A program made the translations under genes and the position numbers. This document shows positions 8,624 to 16,470 of a DNA stretch of 64,000 bases, in pieces (the first letter of the stretch is position 1; each line of letters opens with the position of its first letter). Origin of the DNA: Albimonas marina. GTDB lineage: Bacteria > Pseudomonadota > Alphaproteobacteria > Rhodobacterales > Rhodobacteraceae. The notes beneath the pieces are model-generated. The model was not told where the DNA came from. It saw nothing but the letters and a program-made list of their open reading frames with translations, and did not search any database. The stretch spans positions 354,340 through 418,339 of the forward strand of contig NZ_JARHUC010000005.1 in NCBI RefSeq assembly GCF_029223255.1, written 5' to 3'.

Positions 8624-10474
8624 ATGGACGCGACACCCACCGCCGACCCGGCTCCGCAGGAGACGCCGTCGGCCGAGACCGCCGAGCCGACCGGAACCGG
8701 CCCCGAGACGGGCTGGATCCTGGCCCAGCGGCTGGTCTTCCCCGACCCGGCGGTGAACTCGCGCATCCGGCTGTTCTGCCACGGCGTCCGCGGCGCCGGC
8801 CACGACGCCCGCGGCGAGGCCTATTTCGCCCGCCCCGGCGCGCGGCTGAAGCTGGACAGCTACTTCAACGCCTTCCACGCCTCCGCCATGGACCTCGGCC
8901 CCCGCGACGCGGTGGTGCTGCGGCTGGAGGGCGAGGGCGAGGCGCTGGTCAAGGTGCACATGGCCCGGCCGCTGCGCTCGGACGAGACGCTGCTCTCGAC
9001 GCTGGTGACGCTCAAGCCCGGGCGGCCGGTGGACCTGACCCTGCCGCCGGTGCGCGACGCGGGCGTGATGCACCTGCGCTTCAACGCGCGCACAAGGCTG
9101 AACCTGACCCGGGCCGACTGGCTGGTGCGCTCGCCCCGCGCGCGGCACGTCAAGATCGGCGCGGTGATCACCACCTTCAAGCGCAACGACGCCGTGCAGG
9201 CCTCGACCGCGCGGCTGGCCGCCTACATGGAGGCCAACGCCGACATCGCCGACCGCCTGTCGCTGATCGTGGTGGACAACGGCGGCGACACCGACGCGGC
9301 CCCCGGCGCGCGGGTGATCAAGAACCGCAACCTCGGCGGCGCCGGCGGCTTCACCCGCGGCCTGCTGGAGCACAAGCAGGACCCCGACGTCACCCACGTC
9401 CTGTTCATGGACGACGACGCCGAGTTCTTCCCCGAGAACCTGCGCCGCACGCTCGCCGTGCTGCGGCTGGCGCGGGCGAAGAACACCGCCGTCGCCGGCA
9501 CCATGCTGCCCGCCTCCAAGCGCTGGCAGGTGTGGGAGAACACGGCGATCTTCGACAAGCTGTGCCGCCCGATCCTGCAGGGCCTGAACCTGCGCAAGTT
9601 CGAGAACGTGCTCGAGCTCGCCCGCCCCCTGACCGGGGTGCAGGGGCGCTACGCGGGCTGGTGGTACTTCTGCTTCCCGCTCAGCCACGTGAAGCGGCTC
9701 GCCTTCCCGTTCTTCGTGCGCGGCGACGACGTGTGGTTCTCGCTGGCGAACGACTTCGACATCCGCACGGTGCTGGGCGTGTGCTCGCATCAGGACGACT
9801 TCGTCTCCAAGCGCAGTCCGCTGACCGCCTATCTGGACGCGCGCTACCACGTGATCCAGATGCTGGCCCACGACGGCCTGCCCTCGGACGAGGCGACGTT
9901 CAAGGATCAGCTCACCTTCCTCTATCGCCAGTGGAACGAGAGCTATCACTATGGCTCCGCCGCCGCGGTGATCGAGGCGATCGAGGACGTCTGCAAGGGC
10001 CCCTCCTTCTTCGACGAGGACCCCGAGATGTCGGCCAAGCGCGCCCGCATCAAGGAGCTCGGCGGCGAGGAGGCGAACCTGCGCCCGCTGAAGTGGCGGC
10101 GCGCGGGCAACACCGGCGTGGCGCCGGCCAAGCACACCTCGAAGCCCTTCCAGATCCTGCGCTGGCTGACCTGCAACGGGCACCGCTGGATCCCGAAGCG
10201 GTATTTCTACAACAAGACCGCGCGTTTCGACATGGACACCCGCGCCCGCCCCAACCAGGTGTTCCTGCGCGAGAACTGCCTGGTGGTGGATGCGCAGTCG
10301 GGCATCGGCTACCGCCTGAAGCGCGACCCCAAGCGGTTCTTCGAGAACCGCCGCAACTTCGACGCGGCCTTCCGCAAGCTGGTCGCGAAGCTGCCCGAGC
10401 TGCGCAAGGCCTACCGCGCCGACAGCGTCCCCCAGATCACCGAAGAGGCCTGGCGCAAGCGCCTGGGGCTCTGA
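8624..10474 (+). CDS. GlfT2-like galactofuranosyltransferase (GT2 family)
   Basis: This 616-residue enzyme resembles GlfT2-type polymerising galactofuranosyltransferases. An N-terminal beta-rich domain (about residues 30-170) precedes a GT-A catalytic domain that starts at KIGAVITTFKRND (177-189). The metal/UDP-binding motif MDDDAEFFP has its DDD at 263-265. WWYFCFP (346-352) and GDDVWFSLAND (367-377) match the acceptor and catalytic motifs of the family. Length agrees with GlfT2 (about 640). It would add galactofuranose from UDP-Galf to a surface glycan at the inner membrane face. The start ATG follows a weak AGGCGAG. No UDP-galactopyranose mutase is present in the window. Confidence 0.8.
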   Translation: MDATPTADPAPQETPSAETAEPTGTGPETGWILAQRLVFPDPAVNSRIRLFCHGVRGAGHDARGEAYFARPGARLKLDSYFNAFHASAMDLGPRDAVVLRLEGEGEALVKVHMARPLRSDETLLSTLVTLKPGRPVDLTLPPVRDAGVMHLRFNARTRLNLTRADWLVRSPRARHVKIGAVITTFKRNDAVQASTARLAAYMEANADIADRLSLIVVDNGGDTDAAPGARVIKNRNLGGAGGFTRGLLEHKQDPDVTHVLFMDDDAEFFPENLRRTLAVLRLARAKNTAVAGTMLPASKRWQVWENTAIFDKLCRPILQGLNLRKFENVLELARPLTGVQGRYAGWWYFCFPLSHVKRLAFPFFVRGDDVWFSLANDFDIRTVLGVCSHQDDFVSKRSPLTAYLDARYHVIQMLAHDGLPSDEATFKDQLTFLYRQWNESYHYGSAAAVIEAIEDVCKGPSFFDEDPEMSAKRARIKELGGEEANLRPLKWRRAGNTGVAPAKHTSKPFQILRWLTCNGHRWIPKRYFYNKTARFDMDTRARPNQVFLRENCLVVDAQSGIGYRLKRDPKRFFENRRNFDAAFRKLVAKLPELRKAYRADSVPQITEEAWRKRLGL

Positions 10475-10701
10475 CCCGCCCCGCCCAACCCGCGCGCCCC
10501 GTCCCTTGACGGAGGCGCCGCGTCGGGCCGCGCGCCCGGGGGCGCCCCCCGCCCTCGGCGGGCGGCCGGCGTCGCGCGGGACGCGCGCGGGGACCCGCCG
10601 CGACCGCTCCCCAAAGCCCCTCCCCGAGCGTCCGGCGGCGCGCGAAAGCGCCTGCGCGCCGGTTCCCGCCGGATTCACGCGCGGCGCCGCACACTCCCGA
10701 C
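10475..10701. other. Gene-free GC-rich spacer with 18-mer repeat copy
   Basis: Nothing coding is supportable between the glycosyltransferase and the lacI-family promoter region. It contains at 10508-10525 the second exact copy of the 18-mer found at 5191-5208. Confidence 0.45.
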
Positions 10702-10746
10702 TTGACCTCTCCGGCGGCCGTGGGCACGCTGGTTAAACGATTAACC
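10702..10746 (+). promoter_or_regulatory. LacI-type operator and putative promoter
   Basis: The 16-bp near-palindrome GGTTAAACGATTAACC (10731-10746) is a textbook LacI-family operator: a central CG-containing core and TTAA arms, with one mismatch between halves. It lies 33 bp before the start codon of the LacI-family gene. A -35-like TTGACC (10702-10707) is upstream, but a good -10 is not visible. The position implies autorepression of the whole operon by the downstream regulator, relieved by a purine nucleoside, base or ribose (inference). Confidence 0.6.
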
Positions 10747-10778
10747 CCGGGAGTCGGAGCGACCTTGAGGCGCCGGAC

Positions 10779-11774
10779 ATGAACCTCCAGACCCTCGCCG
10801 AGGAATTCGGGGTCTCGTCGGCCACCGTCTCCAACGCGCTGTCGGGCAAGGGGCGGGTGTCGGCCGATCTCGCCCGCCGCATCCGCGACCGGGCCAGGGA
10901 AATGGGCTACGCCCCCTCCTCGCCCGCGCGGGCGCTCAGGACCGGGCGGACGGGAGTGATCGGGCTGGTGCTGGCGGACCTGTCGAACCCCCTCTTCCCC
11001 CGCTTCGCGCGGGCCGTCGACGCGGCGGCCGAGCGGGCGGGCTACGGCGTGCTGATCGCCGATTCCCACGGCGACGTGGGCGCCCAGACCGCCGCCCTCC
11101 AGCGGCTGGTGCGCCGGGGCGCCGACGGCATCGTGGTGATCCCCCGCCGCGGCACGCGGGTGCTGGAGCTCGACGTGCCGCTGGCGGTCATCGACGCGCC
11201 CTCCACCCCCGGCAACACCATCTGCGCCGACCACCGCGGCGGCGGCGAGGCGCTGGCCGGCCGCCTGCTGTCGCTCGGCCACCGCCGCCTCGTCCTGATC
11301 GGCGCCAACCGCGATTCCAACGTCCAGCGCGAGCGGATGGGGGGGATGCGCGCGGCCCTGCTCGCCGCCGGCGCCGAGCCGCGGGAGGTCTGGCTCGAGG
11401 ACGGGACGCCCGACTTCCCCGCCCTCGCCCGCGCGGGCGTCACCGCCTTCCTCGCCACCTCCGACCTGCATGCGCTGACCGTGCTGACCGCCCTGCAGCG
11501 CGCGGGCCTCGCGGTGCCGGCGCAGGCGAGCGTCGCGGGGTTCGACGACCTCGCCTTCGCCGCGGCCGTCTCGCCCGCGCTGACCACCATGGCCCAGGAC
11601 CTGGAGGCGGTGGCCGAGGGCGCGGTCGCCGCGCTTTCGGCCCGGCTCGCGGGGGCGACGCCGCCGCCCGAGGCGATCGTGCCCATGACCCTGATCGCGC
11701 GCGAGTCCACCGGCCCCGCGCCCGCCGTCCCTCCACCGCCGACCACCGTCATCCGACAGGGAGTTCCCAGATGA
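10779..11774 (+). CDS. LacI-family transcriptional regulator of the purine operon
   Basis: The 331-residue protein has an N-terminal helix-turn-helix (LQTLAEEFGVSSATVSNALSG, residues 3-23) and a hinge. A periplasmic-binding-protein-like effector domain follows from GVIGLVLADLSNPLFPRF to SVAGFDDLAFAAAVSPALTT. It is the first gene of the operon and its stop overlaps the next start in ATGA. With a matching operator just upstream it most likely controls its own operon. Effector is unknown; the linked genes point to a purine base, nucleoside or ribose. The C-terminal tail is proline-rich (APAVPPPPTT). Confidence 0.9.
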   Translation: MNLQTLAEEFGVSSATVSNALSGKGRVSADLARRIRDRAREMGYAPSSPARALRTGRTGVIGLVLADLSNPLFPRFARAVDAAAERAGYGVLIADSHGDVGAQTAALQRLVRRGADGIVVIPRRGTRVLELDVPLAVIDAPSTPGNTICADHRGGGEALAGRLLSLGHRRLVLIGANRDSNVQRERMGGMRAALLAAGAEPREVWLEDGTPDFPALARAGVTAFLATSDLHALTVLTALQRAGLAVPAQASVAGFDDLAFAAAVSPALTTMAQDLEAVAEGAVAALSARLAGATPPPEAIVPMTLIARESTGPAPAVPPPPTTVIRQGVPR

Positions 11775-12805
11775 AGACGACCTCCGCGATCCTCGCCGGC
11801 GCCTCGGCGCTGGCCCTCGCCGCCTCCGCCTCCGCCGTCCAGGCGCAGGACAAGACCCTGACCATCTCGGTCTATTCCTTCGCCCAGGACGAGTTCAAAG
11901 AGATCGTCTACGACCCGTTCGAGAAGATCTGCGGCTGCACCCTGGTGGTCGAGACCGGCAACTCGGTCGAGCGGATGTCGAAGATCGAGGCGAACGCCGC
12001 CGATCCCGTCATCGACATGGCGGTGCTCTCGGCCCATGACGGACTGGCCCTGGCCCGCAAGGACCTGATCGCCCCGATCCCGGTCGGGAAGCTGTCGAAC
12101 TACGACAAGCTCTACGACATCGCCAAGGACCCGCTCGGCGACCACATGGCGATCGGCTACACGTTCTACGCCACCTCGATCGTCTACCGCTCCGACAAGG
12201 TGACGGTGGAGAGCTGGGCCGACCTGCTGGGCCCCGAGCTCGCCGGCAACGTCGCCCTGCCCGACGTGACCACCAACCAGGGCCCGCCCGCGCTCTACAT
12301 GCTGGGCAAGGCGATGGGCGACACGGATCCCTCCCTGACCGCGCCCATCGAGAAGGTGGCCGAGCACAAGGACGACATCGTCACCTTCTACGTCCGCTCC
12401 TCCCAGCTCGCGCAACTGATGCAGCAGGAGGAGATCTGGGCCGCCCCCATCGGCCGCTTCGCCTGGAGCCGCTTCAAGGACAGCGGCCTGCCCGTGGCCT
12501 GGGCCACCCCGAAGGAGGGGCAGACCGGCGGCCTGAACGTGATGGTGATGACCAAGGGCAACGGCAACGAGGAGCTGGCGCTCCAGTTCATGGACTTCTG
12601 GCTGTCCACGCCGGTCCAGCAGGCGCTGGCCGAGAAGCTGGTCGACAGCCCCGCCAACGCCGAGGTCGTGGTCTCGGACGAGGTGGCCGAGAACCTGACC
12701 TACGGGGCCGATACGGTGGCGACCCTCGACCTGATCCCGCCCGCGGTGATGCTCGACATGCGCGAGAGCTGGCTGGAGCAGTGGAACGCCAAGGTCGCCC
12801 AGTAA
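11771..12805 (+). CDS. ABC transporter substrate-binding protein (PotD-like)
   Basis: This 344-residue periplasmic protein has a signal peptide of about 25 residues (MKTTSAILAGASALALAASA...VQA) and then the extracellular solute-binding fold of the spermidine/putrescine-type family. TLTISVYSFAQDEFKEIVYDPFEK starts the mature domain; GYTFYATSIVYRSDKV and the C-terminal FMDFWLSTPVQQALAEK helix are typical. It precedes two permeases and an ATPase of the same transporter class. The downstream nucleoside hydrolase and adenine deaminase suggest the ligand is a purine nucleoside or base rather than a polyamine (inference). A hairpin follows its stop, which fits higher expression of the binding protein than of the membrane subunits. 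Confidence 0.87.
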   Translation: MKTTSAILAGASALALAASASAVQAQDKTLTISVYSFAQDEFKEIVYDPFEKICGCTLVVETGNSVERMSKIEANAADPVIDMAVLSAHDGLALARKDLIAPIPVGKLSNYDKLYDIAKDPLGDHMAIGYTFYATSIVYRSDKVTVESWADLLGPELAGNVALPDVTTNQGPPALYMLGKAMGDTDPSLTAPIEKVAEHKDDIVTFYVRSSQLAQLMQQEEIWAAPIGRFAWSRFKDSGLPVAWATPKEGQTGGLNVMVMTKGNGNEELALQFMDFWLSTPVQQALAEKLVDSPANAEVVVSDEVAENLTYGADTVATLDLIPPAVMLDMRESWLEQWNAKVAQ

Positions 12806-12812
12806 GCGCGAC

Positions 12813-12838
12813 CCGGGCGCCCTGGACGGGGCGCCCGG
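12813..12838 (+). terminator. Intercistronic hairpin after binding-protein gene
   Basis: A perfect 9-bp stem CCGGGCGCC/GGCGCCCGG (12813-12821, 12830-12838) with an 8-base loop starts 8 bp after the stop codon. No T tract follows. It could attenuate readthrough or protect the upstream mRNA, which is common after binding-protein genes. Confidence 0.5.
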
Positions 12839-12850
12839 ACCCGCCCGCGG

Positions 12851-12958
12851 CGGCGCATTGAAATGCGCCCTACGGAACCCGCCGCAGCGCATCGACATGC
12901 GCGCCCCGCGTAGGGCGCATTTCAATGCGCCGCCCCACAGGGCGCAGGCCCCTGCGCC
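12851..12958. repeat. REP-like array of four short hairpins
   Basis: Four palindromes of one design follow each other: 12852-12869, 12887-12902, 12914-12931 and 12941-12958. Each has a GCGCAT or GCGCAG arm, a 4-base loop and the complementary arm. The first and third are also exact reverse complements of each other over 24 bp (12851-12874 and 12909-12932), so the region can fold either as four small hairpins or as one long one. The TAGGGCGCATT-type sequence resembles REP elements common in GC-rich bacteria. It lies inside the operon, between binding protein and first permease. Confidence 0.75.
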
Positions 12959-12988
12959 GCCCCTCCGACGCCCCGCGAAAGGCCCCCG

Positions 12989-13828
12989 ATGTTCTCCAGC
13001 CGCGCCGAAGGCCTGGCCCTGACCCTGCCCGCCGCGGTCTTCGCGGCGGCGCTGTTCCTGCTGCCGGTCGGCATCCTCCTGTCGGAGGCGTTCCGCACGC
13101 CCGAGGGCGGATGGACCCTGATGGGCTACTGGGAGTTCTTCTCCTCCCCCCGCAACCAGACCGTCTTCCTACGCTCGCTGAAGCTGGCGGCCGAGGTCAC
13201 CGCGGTCGCCGCCGTGATCGGCTACGCCGCCGCCTATTCCATCGTCAGCCTGCCCAAGACCGCCCGCGGCCGCGTCTTCGGCCTGGTGATCCTGCCGCTG
13301 ATGATCTCTCCCGTGGCGCGCACCTACGCCTGGCTGGTGATCCTGGGGCGCACCGGCTTCGTGAACGAGGCGCTGGTGGGGCTGGGCATCCTCGACAGCC
13401 CCCTGCGCATCCTCTTCACCGAGACCGCGGTCTTCATCGGCCTCCTGCAGCTGTTCCTGCCGCTGATGGTCATCGCCCTGGTCTCGGCGATGGAGAACAT
13501 GCCCCGCGACGCGATCCCCGCCGCCCGCGTGCTGGGCGCCAACTGGGCGCAGGTCTTCGTGAAGGTGATCCTCCCCCTGACCCGCGAGGGGCTGGTGATC
13601 GGCGGCACGCTGGTCTTCACCGGCTCGCTCACGGCCTACATCACGCCCGCCATCCTCGGCGGCTCCAAGGTCCTGATGCTCGAGACCCTGCTCTACCAGC
13701 GCGTGACGGTCGCCAACGACTTCGTCTCCGCCTCCGTCATCGCCATGATCCTGATCGTGATGAGCTTTTCCGCGAACCTGCTGCTGAAGCGCATGGCCAC
13801 CGCCCGCCGCTCGAGGGCCGCGTCATGA
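12989..13828 (+). CDS. ABC transporter permease (PotB-like)
   Basis: This 279-residue inner-membrane permease has about six helices. The EAA loop, which contacts the ATPase, is AARVLGANWAQVFVKVILPL (residues 178-197). Helices are clear at 8-30, 64-90, 98-118, 137-165 and 205-225. It matches the first permease of spermidine/putrescine-type importers in length and order. The start ATG is 183 bp after the binding-protein stop, beyond the hairpin array. Its stop overlaps the next permease start in ATGA, so the two are co-translated. Confidence 0.88.
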   Translation: MFSSRAEGLALTLPAAVFAAALFLLPVGILLSEAFRTPEGGWTLMGYWEFFSSPRNQTVFLRSLKLAAEVTAVAAVIGYAAAYSIVSLPKTARGRVFGLVILPLMISPVARTYAWLVILGRTGFVNEALVGLGILDSPLRILFTETAVFIGLLQLFLPLMVIALVSAMENMPRDAIPAARVLGANWAQVFVKVILPLTREGLVIGGTLVFTGSLTAYITPAILGGSKVLMLETLLYQRVTVANDFVSASVIAMILIVMSFSANLLLKRMATARRSRAAS

Positions 13829-14604
13829 GCCCGCGCGTCGCCTCCTGGCTGGTGCTGGGCCTGGTCCTGACCTTCCTGATCGGGCCCTTCGTGATCATCA
13901 TCCTGGCGGGGCTCTCGGCCGGGAACAGTCTCGCCTTCCCGCCGCAGGGGATCTCCCTGCAATGGTATCTGAAGGTCTTCACGATCGAGTCCTTCCAGGC
14001 CTCGTTCCTGATGTCGATGTTCCTGGCGGTCTTCGGCACGCTGGCCGCGCTGGTCCTCGGCATCCCCGCCGCCTACGGCATGAACCGCTACAAGGTGCCG
14101 GGGGCCGAGACCGTCCGCCTGATCGTCTCCGCGCCGATCATCGTGCCCGGGATCATCGTGGGCCTGGGCCTGCTGCGCTATCTCGTGATCCCCACCGGCC
14201 TGGGCATCACCGCGGCGCTGTTCCTGGCCCACACCGCGCTGATCCTGCCCTATGCCGTGCGCGTGGTCTCCGCCTCGCTCGAAAACCTTCGCACCGACAT
14301 CGAGGAGGCGGCGGTCCTCCTCGGCTGCACCCGCTTCGGCGCCTTCCGCAAGGTGGTGCTGCCCAACATCCGCGGCGGCGTGCTGGCCGCCTTCATCCTG
14401 GGCTTCGTGACCTCGTTCAACCAGGTCCCCGTCAGCCTGTTCCTGTCGGGTCCCGGCGTGCGCACCCTGCCCGTCGACATGATCGCCTACATGGAGATCA
14501 ACTACGACCCGTCGGTCGCCGCCCTCTCGGCCCTGCTGGCCTTCATGTCCGTCGCCATCGTCTTCGCGGCGGAGAAATTCCTGGGGTTCTCCAAGTATGT
14601 CTGA
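13825..14604 (+). CDS. ABC transporter permease (PotC-like)
   Basis: The second permease has 259 residues. Its EAA loop is EEAAVLLGCTRFGAFRKVVL, and hydrophobic segments lie at about 8-30, 58-82, 98-120, 127-150 and 185-210. It forms the channel with the preceding permease. The start is set by the ATGA overlap with that gene; the open frame continues far upstream only as a shadow. The last codons overlap the ATPase start by 8 bp. Confidence 0.88.
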   Translation: MSPRVASWLVLGLVLTFLIGPFVIIILAGLSAGNSLAFPPQGISLQWYLKVFTIESFQASFLMSMFLAVFGTLAALVLGIPAAYGMNRYKVPGAETVRLIVSAPIIVPGIIVGLGLLRYLVIPTGLGITAALFLAHTALILPYAVRVVSASLENLRTDIEEAAVLLGCTRFGAFRKVVLPNIRGGVLAAFILGFVTSFNQVPVSLFLSGPGVRTLPVDMIAYMEINYDPSVAALSALLAFMSVAIVFAAEKFLGFSKYV

Positions 14605-15559
14605 CTTTCTCACCCTCCAGGACCTGACGCTGGCCTACGGCGGCACGGTCGCCGTCGACCGCCTGAACCTGTCGATCCGCCAAGGCGAGCTGATCGCCCT
14701 GCTGGGCCCCTCGGGCTGCGGCAAGACCACCACGATGCGCTCCATCGCCGGGCTTCTGACCCCGAAAAGCGGGACCATCCGCCTCGACGGCCGCGACATC
14801 ACCCGCGTGGCGCCGTCGCGGCGCGAGGTCGGGCTGGTCTTCCAGTCGTACGCCCTCTTCCCCCACCTGACGGTCTTCGAGAACGTCGCCTTCGGCCTGC
14901 GCCTTCGCCGCGAGCCCGACCTCGCCGCCAAGGTCCAGGCCGGCCTCGCCACCGTCGGCCTGAGCGACTTCGCCGACCGCGCCCCCGCCGCCCTCTCCGG
15001 CGGCCAGCAGCAGCGCGTCGCCCTGGCGCGGTCGCTGGTGATGAACCCCAAGGTCCTGCTGCTGGACGAGCCCCTCTCCAACCTCGACGCCCGCCTGCGA
15101 CTCGAAATGCGGCTCGAGCTTCAGCGGGTCCAGCGGGAGACCGGCGTCACGATGATCTTCGTCACCCACGACCAGTCCGAGGCCCTGGCGCTGGCCGACC
15201 GCATCGTGGTCATGCGCGACGGCGCCATCGAGCAGTTGGGCACGCCCGAGCAGATCTGGACCGCCCCCGCCTCCGCCTTCGTCGCCGACTTCGTGGGCTT
15301 CGAGACGATCCTCCCGGACCCCGAGACCGGCGGCGCCCTCGCCTGGCGCCCCGCCGCGGTGTCGCTGGGCGCCGGCCCCCATACCGGCACCGTCCGCGGC
15401 GTCTCCTTCGCCGGGGCCGCGCGCGAATACGTCCTCGACACCCCCCTGGGCATGGTGAAGGCCGAGACGCCGGCGACCGAGGCCCCCCTCCCCCCCGGCG
15501 CCACCGTCGCCTTCGACCTGCCGCGCGCAGCCGCCGCCCAGCTTCCGGGGCCCGTCTGA
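14597..15559 (+). CDS. ABC transporter ATP-binding protein (PotA-like)
   Basis: This 320-residue ATPase energises the importer. Walker A GPSGCGKTTT (about residues 37-46), the Q-loop VFQSYALFPHL, signature LSGGQQQRVALARSL, Walker B VLLLDEPLSNLD and the H-loop VTHD are all intact. The C-terminal part after about residue 235 is a reduced regulatory (TOBE-like) domain. PotA-class proteins are about 350-380 residues, so this tail is on the short side. Stop and next start overlap as TGATG. Confidence 0.9.
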   Translation: MSDFLTLQDLTLAYGGTVAVDRLNLSIRQGELIALLGPSGCGKTTTMRSIAGLLTPKSGTIRLDGRDITRVAPSRREVGLVFQSYALFPHLTVFENVAFGLRLRREPDLAAKVQAGLATVGLSDFADRAPAALSGGQQQRVALARSLVMNPKVLLLDEPLSNLDARLRLEMRLELQRVQRETGVTMIFVTHDQSEALALADRIVVMRDGAIEQLGTPEQIWTAPASAFVADFVGFETILPDPETGGALAWRPAAVSLGAGPHTGTVRGVSFAGAAREYVLDTPLGMVKAETPATEAPLPPGATVAFDLPRAAAAQLPGPV

Positions 15560-16470
15560 TGGGCTTGTGGATCGACACAGACATGAGCGTGGACGACGTC
15601 TTCGCCATCCTGCTGCTCCAGACCGCCGGCGAGGAGATCGACGGCATCTCGCTGGGCTTCGGCGTCACCCCCCTGACGCAGGTCGCCCGCAACGCCGCCG
15701 GCGCCGCGCAGGCCTTCGGCTGGTCGATCCCCCTCCACGCCGGCGCCGAGCGCGCCATCCTCGGCGGGCAGGAGCACGCCACCCGCATCCTCGGCGAGAC
15801 CGGCATCCGCACCCGCGGCCGGACCCTGCCCGAGGCCGCGCCCCCGCCCCTGCCCCCCTTCCTCCCGGCCCTGACCGCCTGGCTGGAGGCGCAGGAGCGC
15901 GCCACCGTCCTCGCCCTCGGCCCCCTCACGAACCTGGCCGTGCTGGCCCTCGCCCGCCCCGACCTCCTCCCCCGCATCGAGCGCATCGTCTGGATGGGCG
16001 GCGGCGTCACCTCCGGCAACCACACCGCCTCGGCCGAGTTCAACGCCATCGCCGACCCCGAGGCGCTGGCCATCCTGATCGCCCGCGGCGTCGCGATCCG
16101 CATGATCGACCTCGACGCCTGCCGCCGCGTGCAGATCGCCGAGGCCGACGTCACCGCCCTGCGCGCCGCCCCCGGCCCCAACGCCGACCTGCTGGCGGAC
16201 CTGCTGGGCGGCTACCTCGACATCGCCCTGGAACGCGGCCGCGAGACCATGGCCCTCTACGACCCCGTCGCCGCCGCCGCCTACGCCCGCCCCGACCTGT
16301 TCCGCTTCCGCTCCGTGCGCCTCGACGCCGAACTGACCGGCCAGCACACCCGCGGCCGCACGGTGGTCGAGACCCGCCATCCCCACACCCACAACGCCGA
16401 GATCGCCGAGGACCTCGACGCCGCCGCCGTCAAATCCCTCTGCCTCACCGCCCTGGGGGCCGCCGCATGA
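15559..16470 (+). CDS. Nucleoside hydrolase (IU-NH family)
   Basis: The 303-residue enzyme hydrolyses the N-glycosidic bond of nucleosides to base and ribose. The calcium-binding N-terminal motif is DTDMSVDDVFA, a variant of the usual DTDPGxDD. Further family motifs are LGPLTNLA and WMGGGVTSGNHTASAEFNAIADPEA, with the Asn and Asp residues that hold ribose. The C-terminal active-site region YDPVAAAAY is also typical. It sits directly after the ABC importer and before adenine deaminase, so purine nucleosides are the likely substrates. No signal peptide, so cytoplasmic. Confidence 0.9.
   Translation: MGLWIDTDMSVDDVFAILLLQTAGEEIDGISLGFGVTPLTQVARNAAGAAQAFGWSIPLHAGAERAILGGQEHATRILGETGIRTRGRTLPEAAPPPLPPFLPALTAWLEAQERATVLALGPLTNLAVLALARPDLLPRIERIVWMGGGVTSGNHTASAEFNAIADPEALAILIARGVAIRMIDLDACRRVQIAEADVTALRAAPGPNADLLADLLGGYLDIALERGRETMALYDPVAAAAYARPDLFRFRSVRLDAELTGQHTRGRTVVETRHPHTHNAEIAEDLDAAAVKSLCLTALGAAA

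Noticed and set aside
12925..13824. Upstream extension of the second permease frame
   Set aside because: It covers the first permease in another frame. The ATGA overlap at 13825 and the hydrophobic start MSPRVASWLVLGLVL fix the true start.
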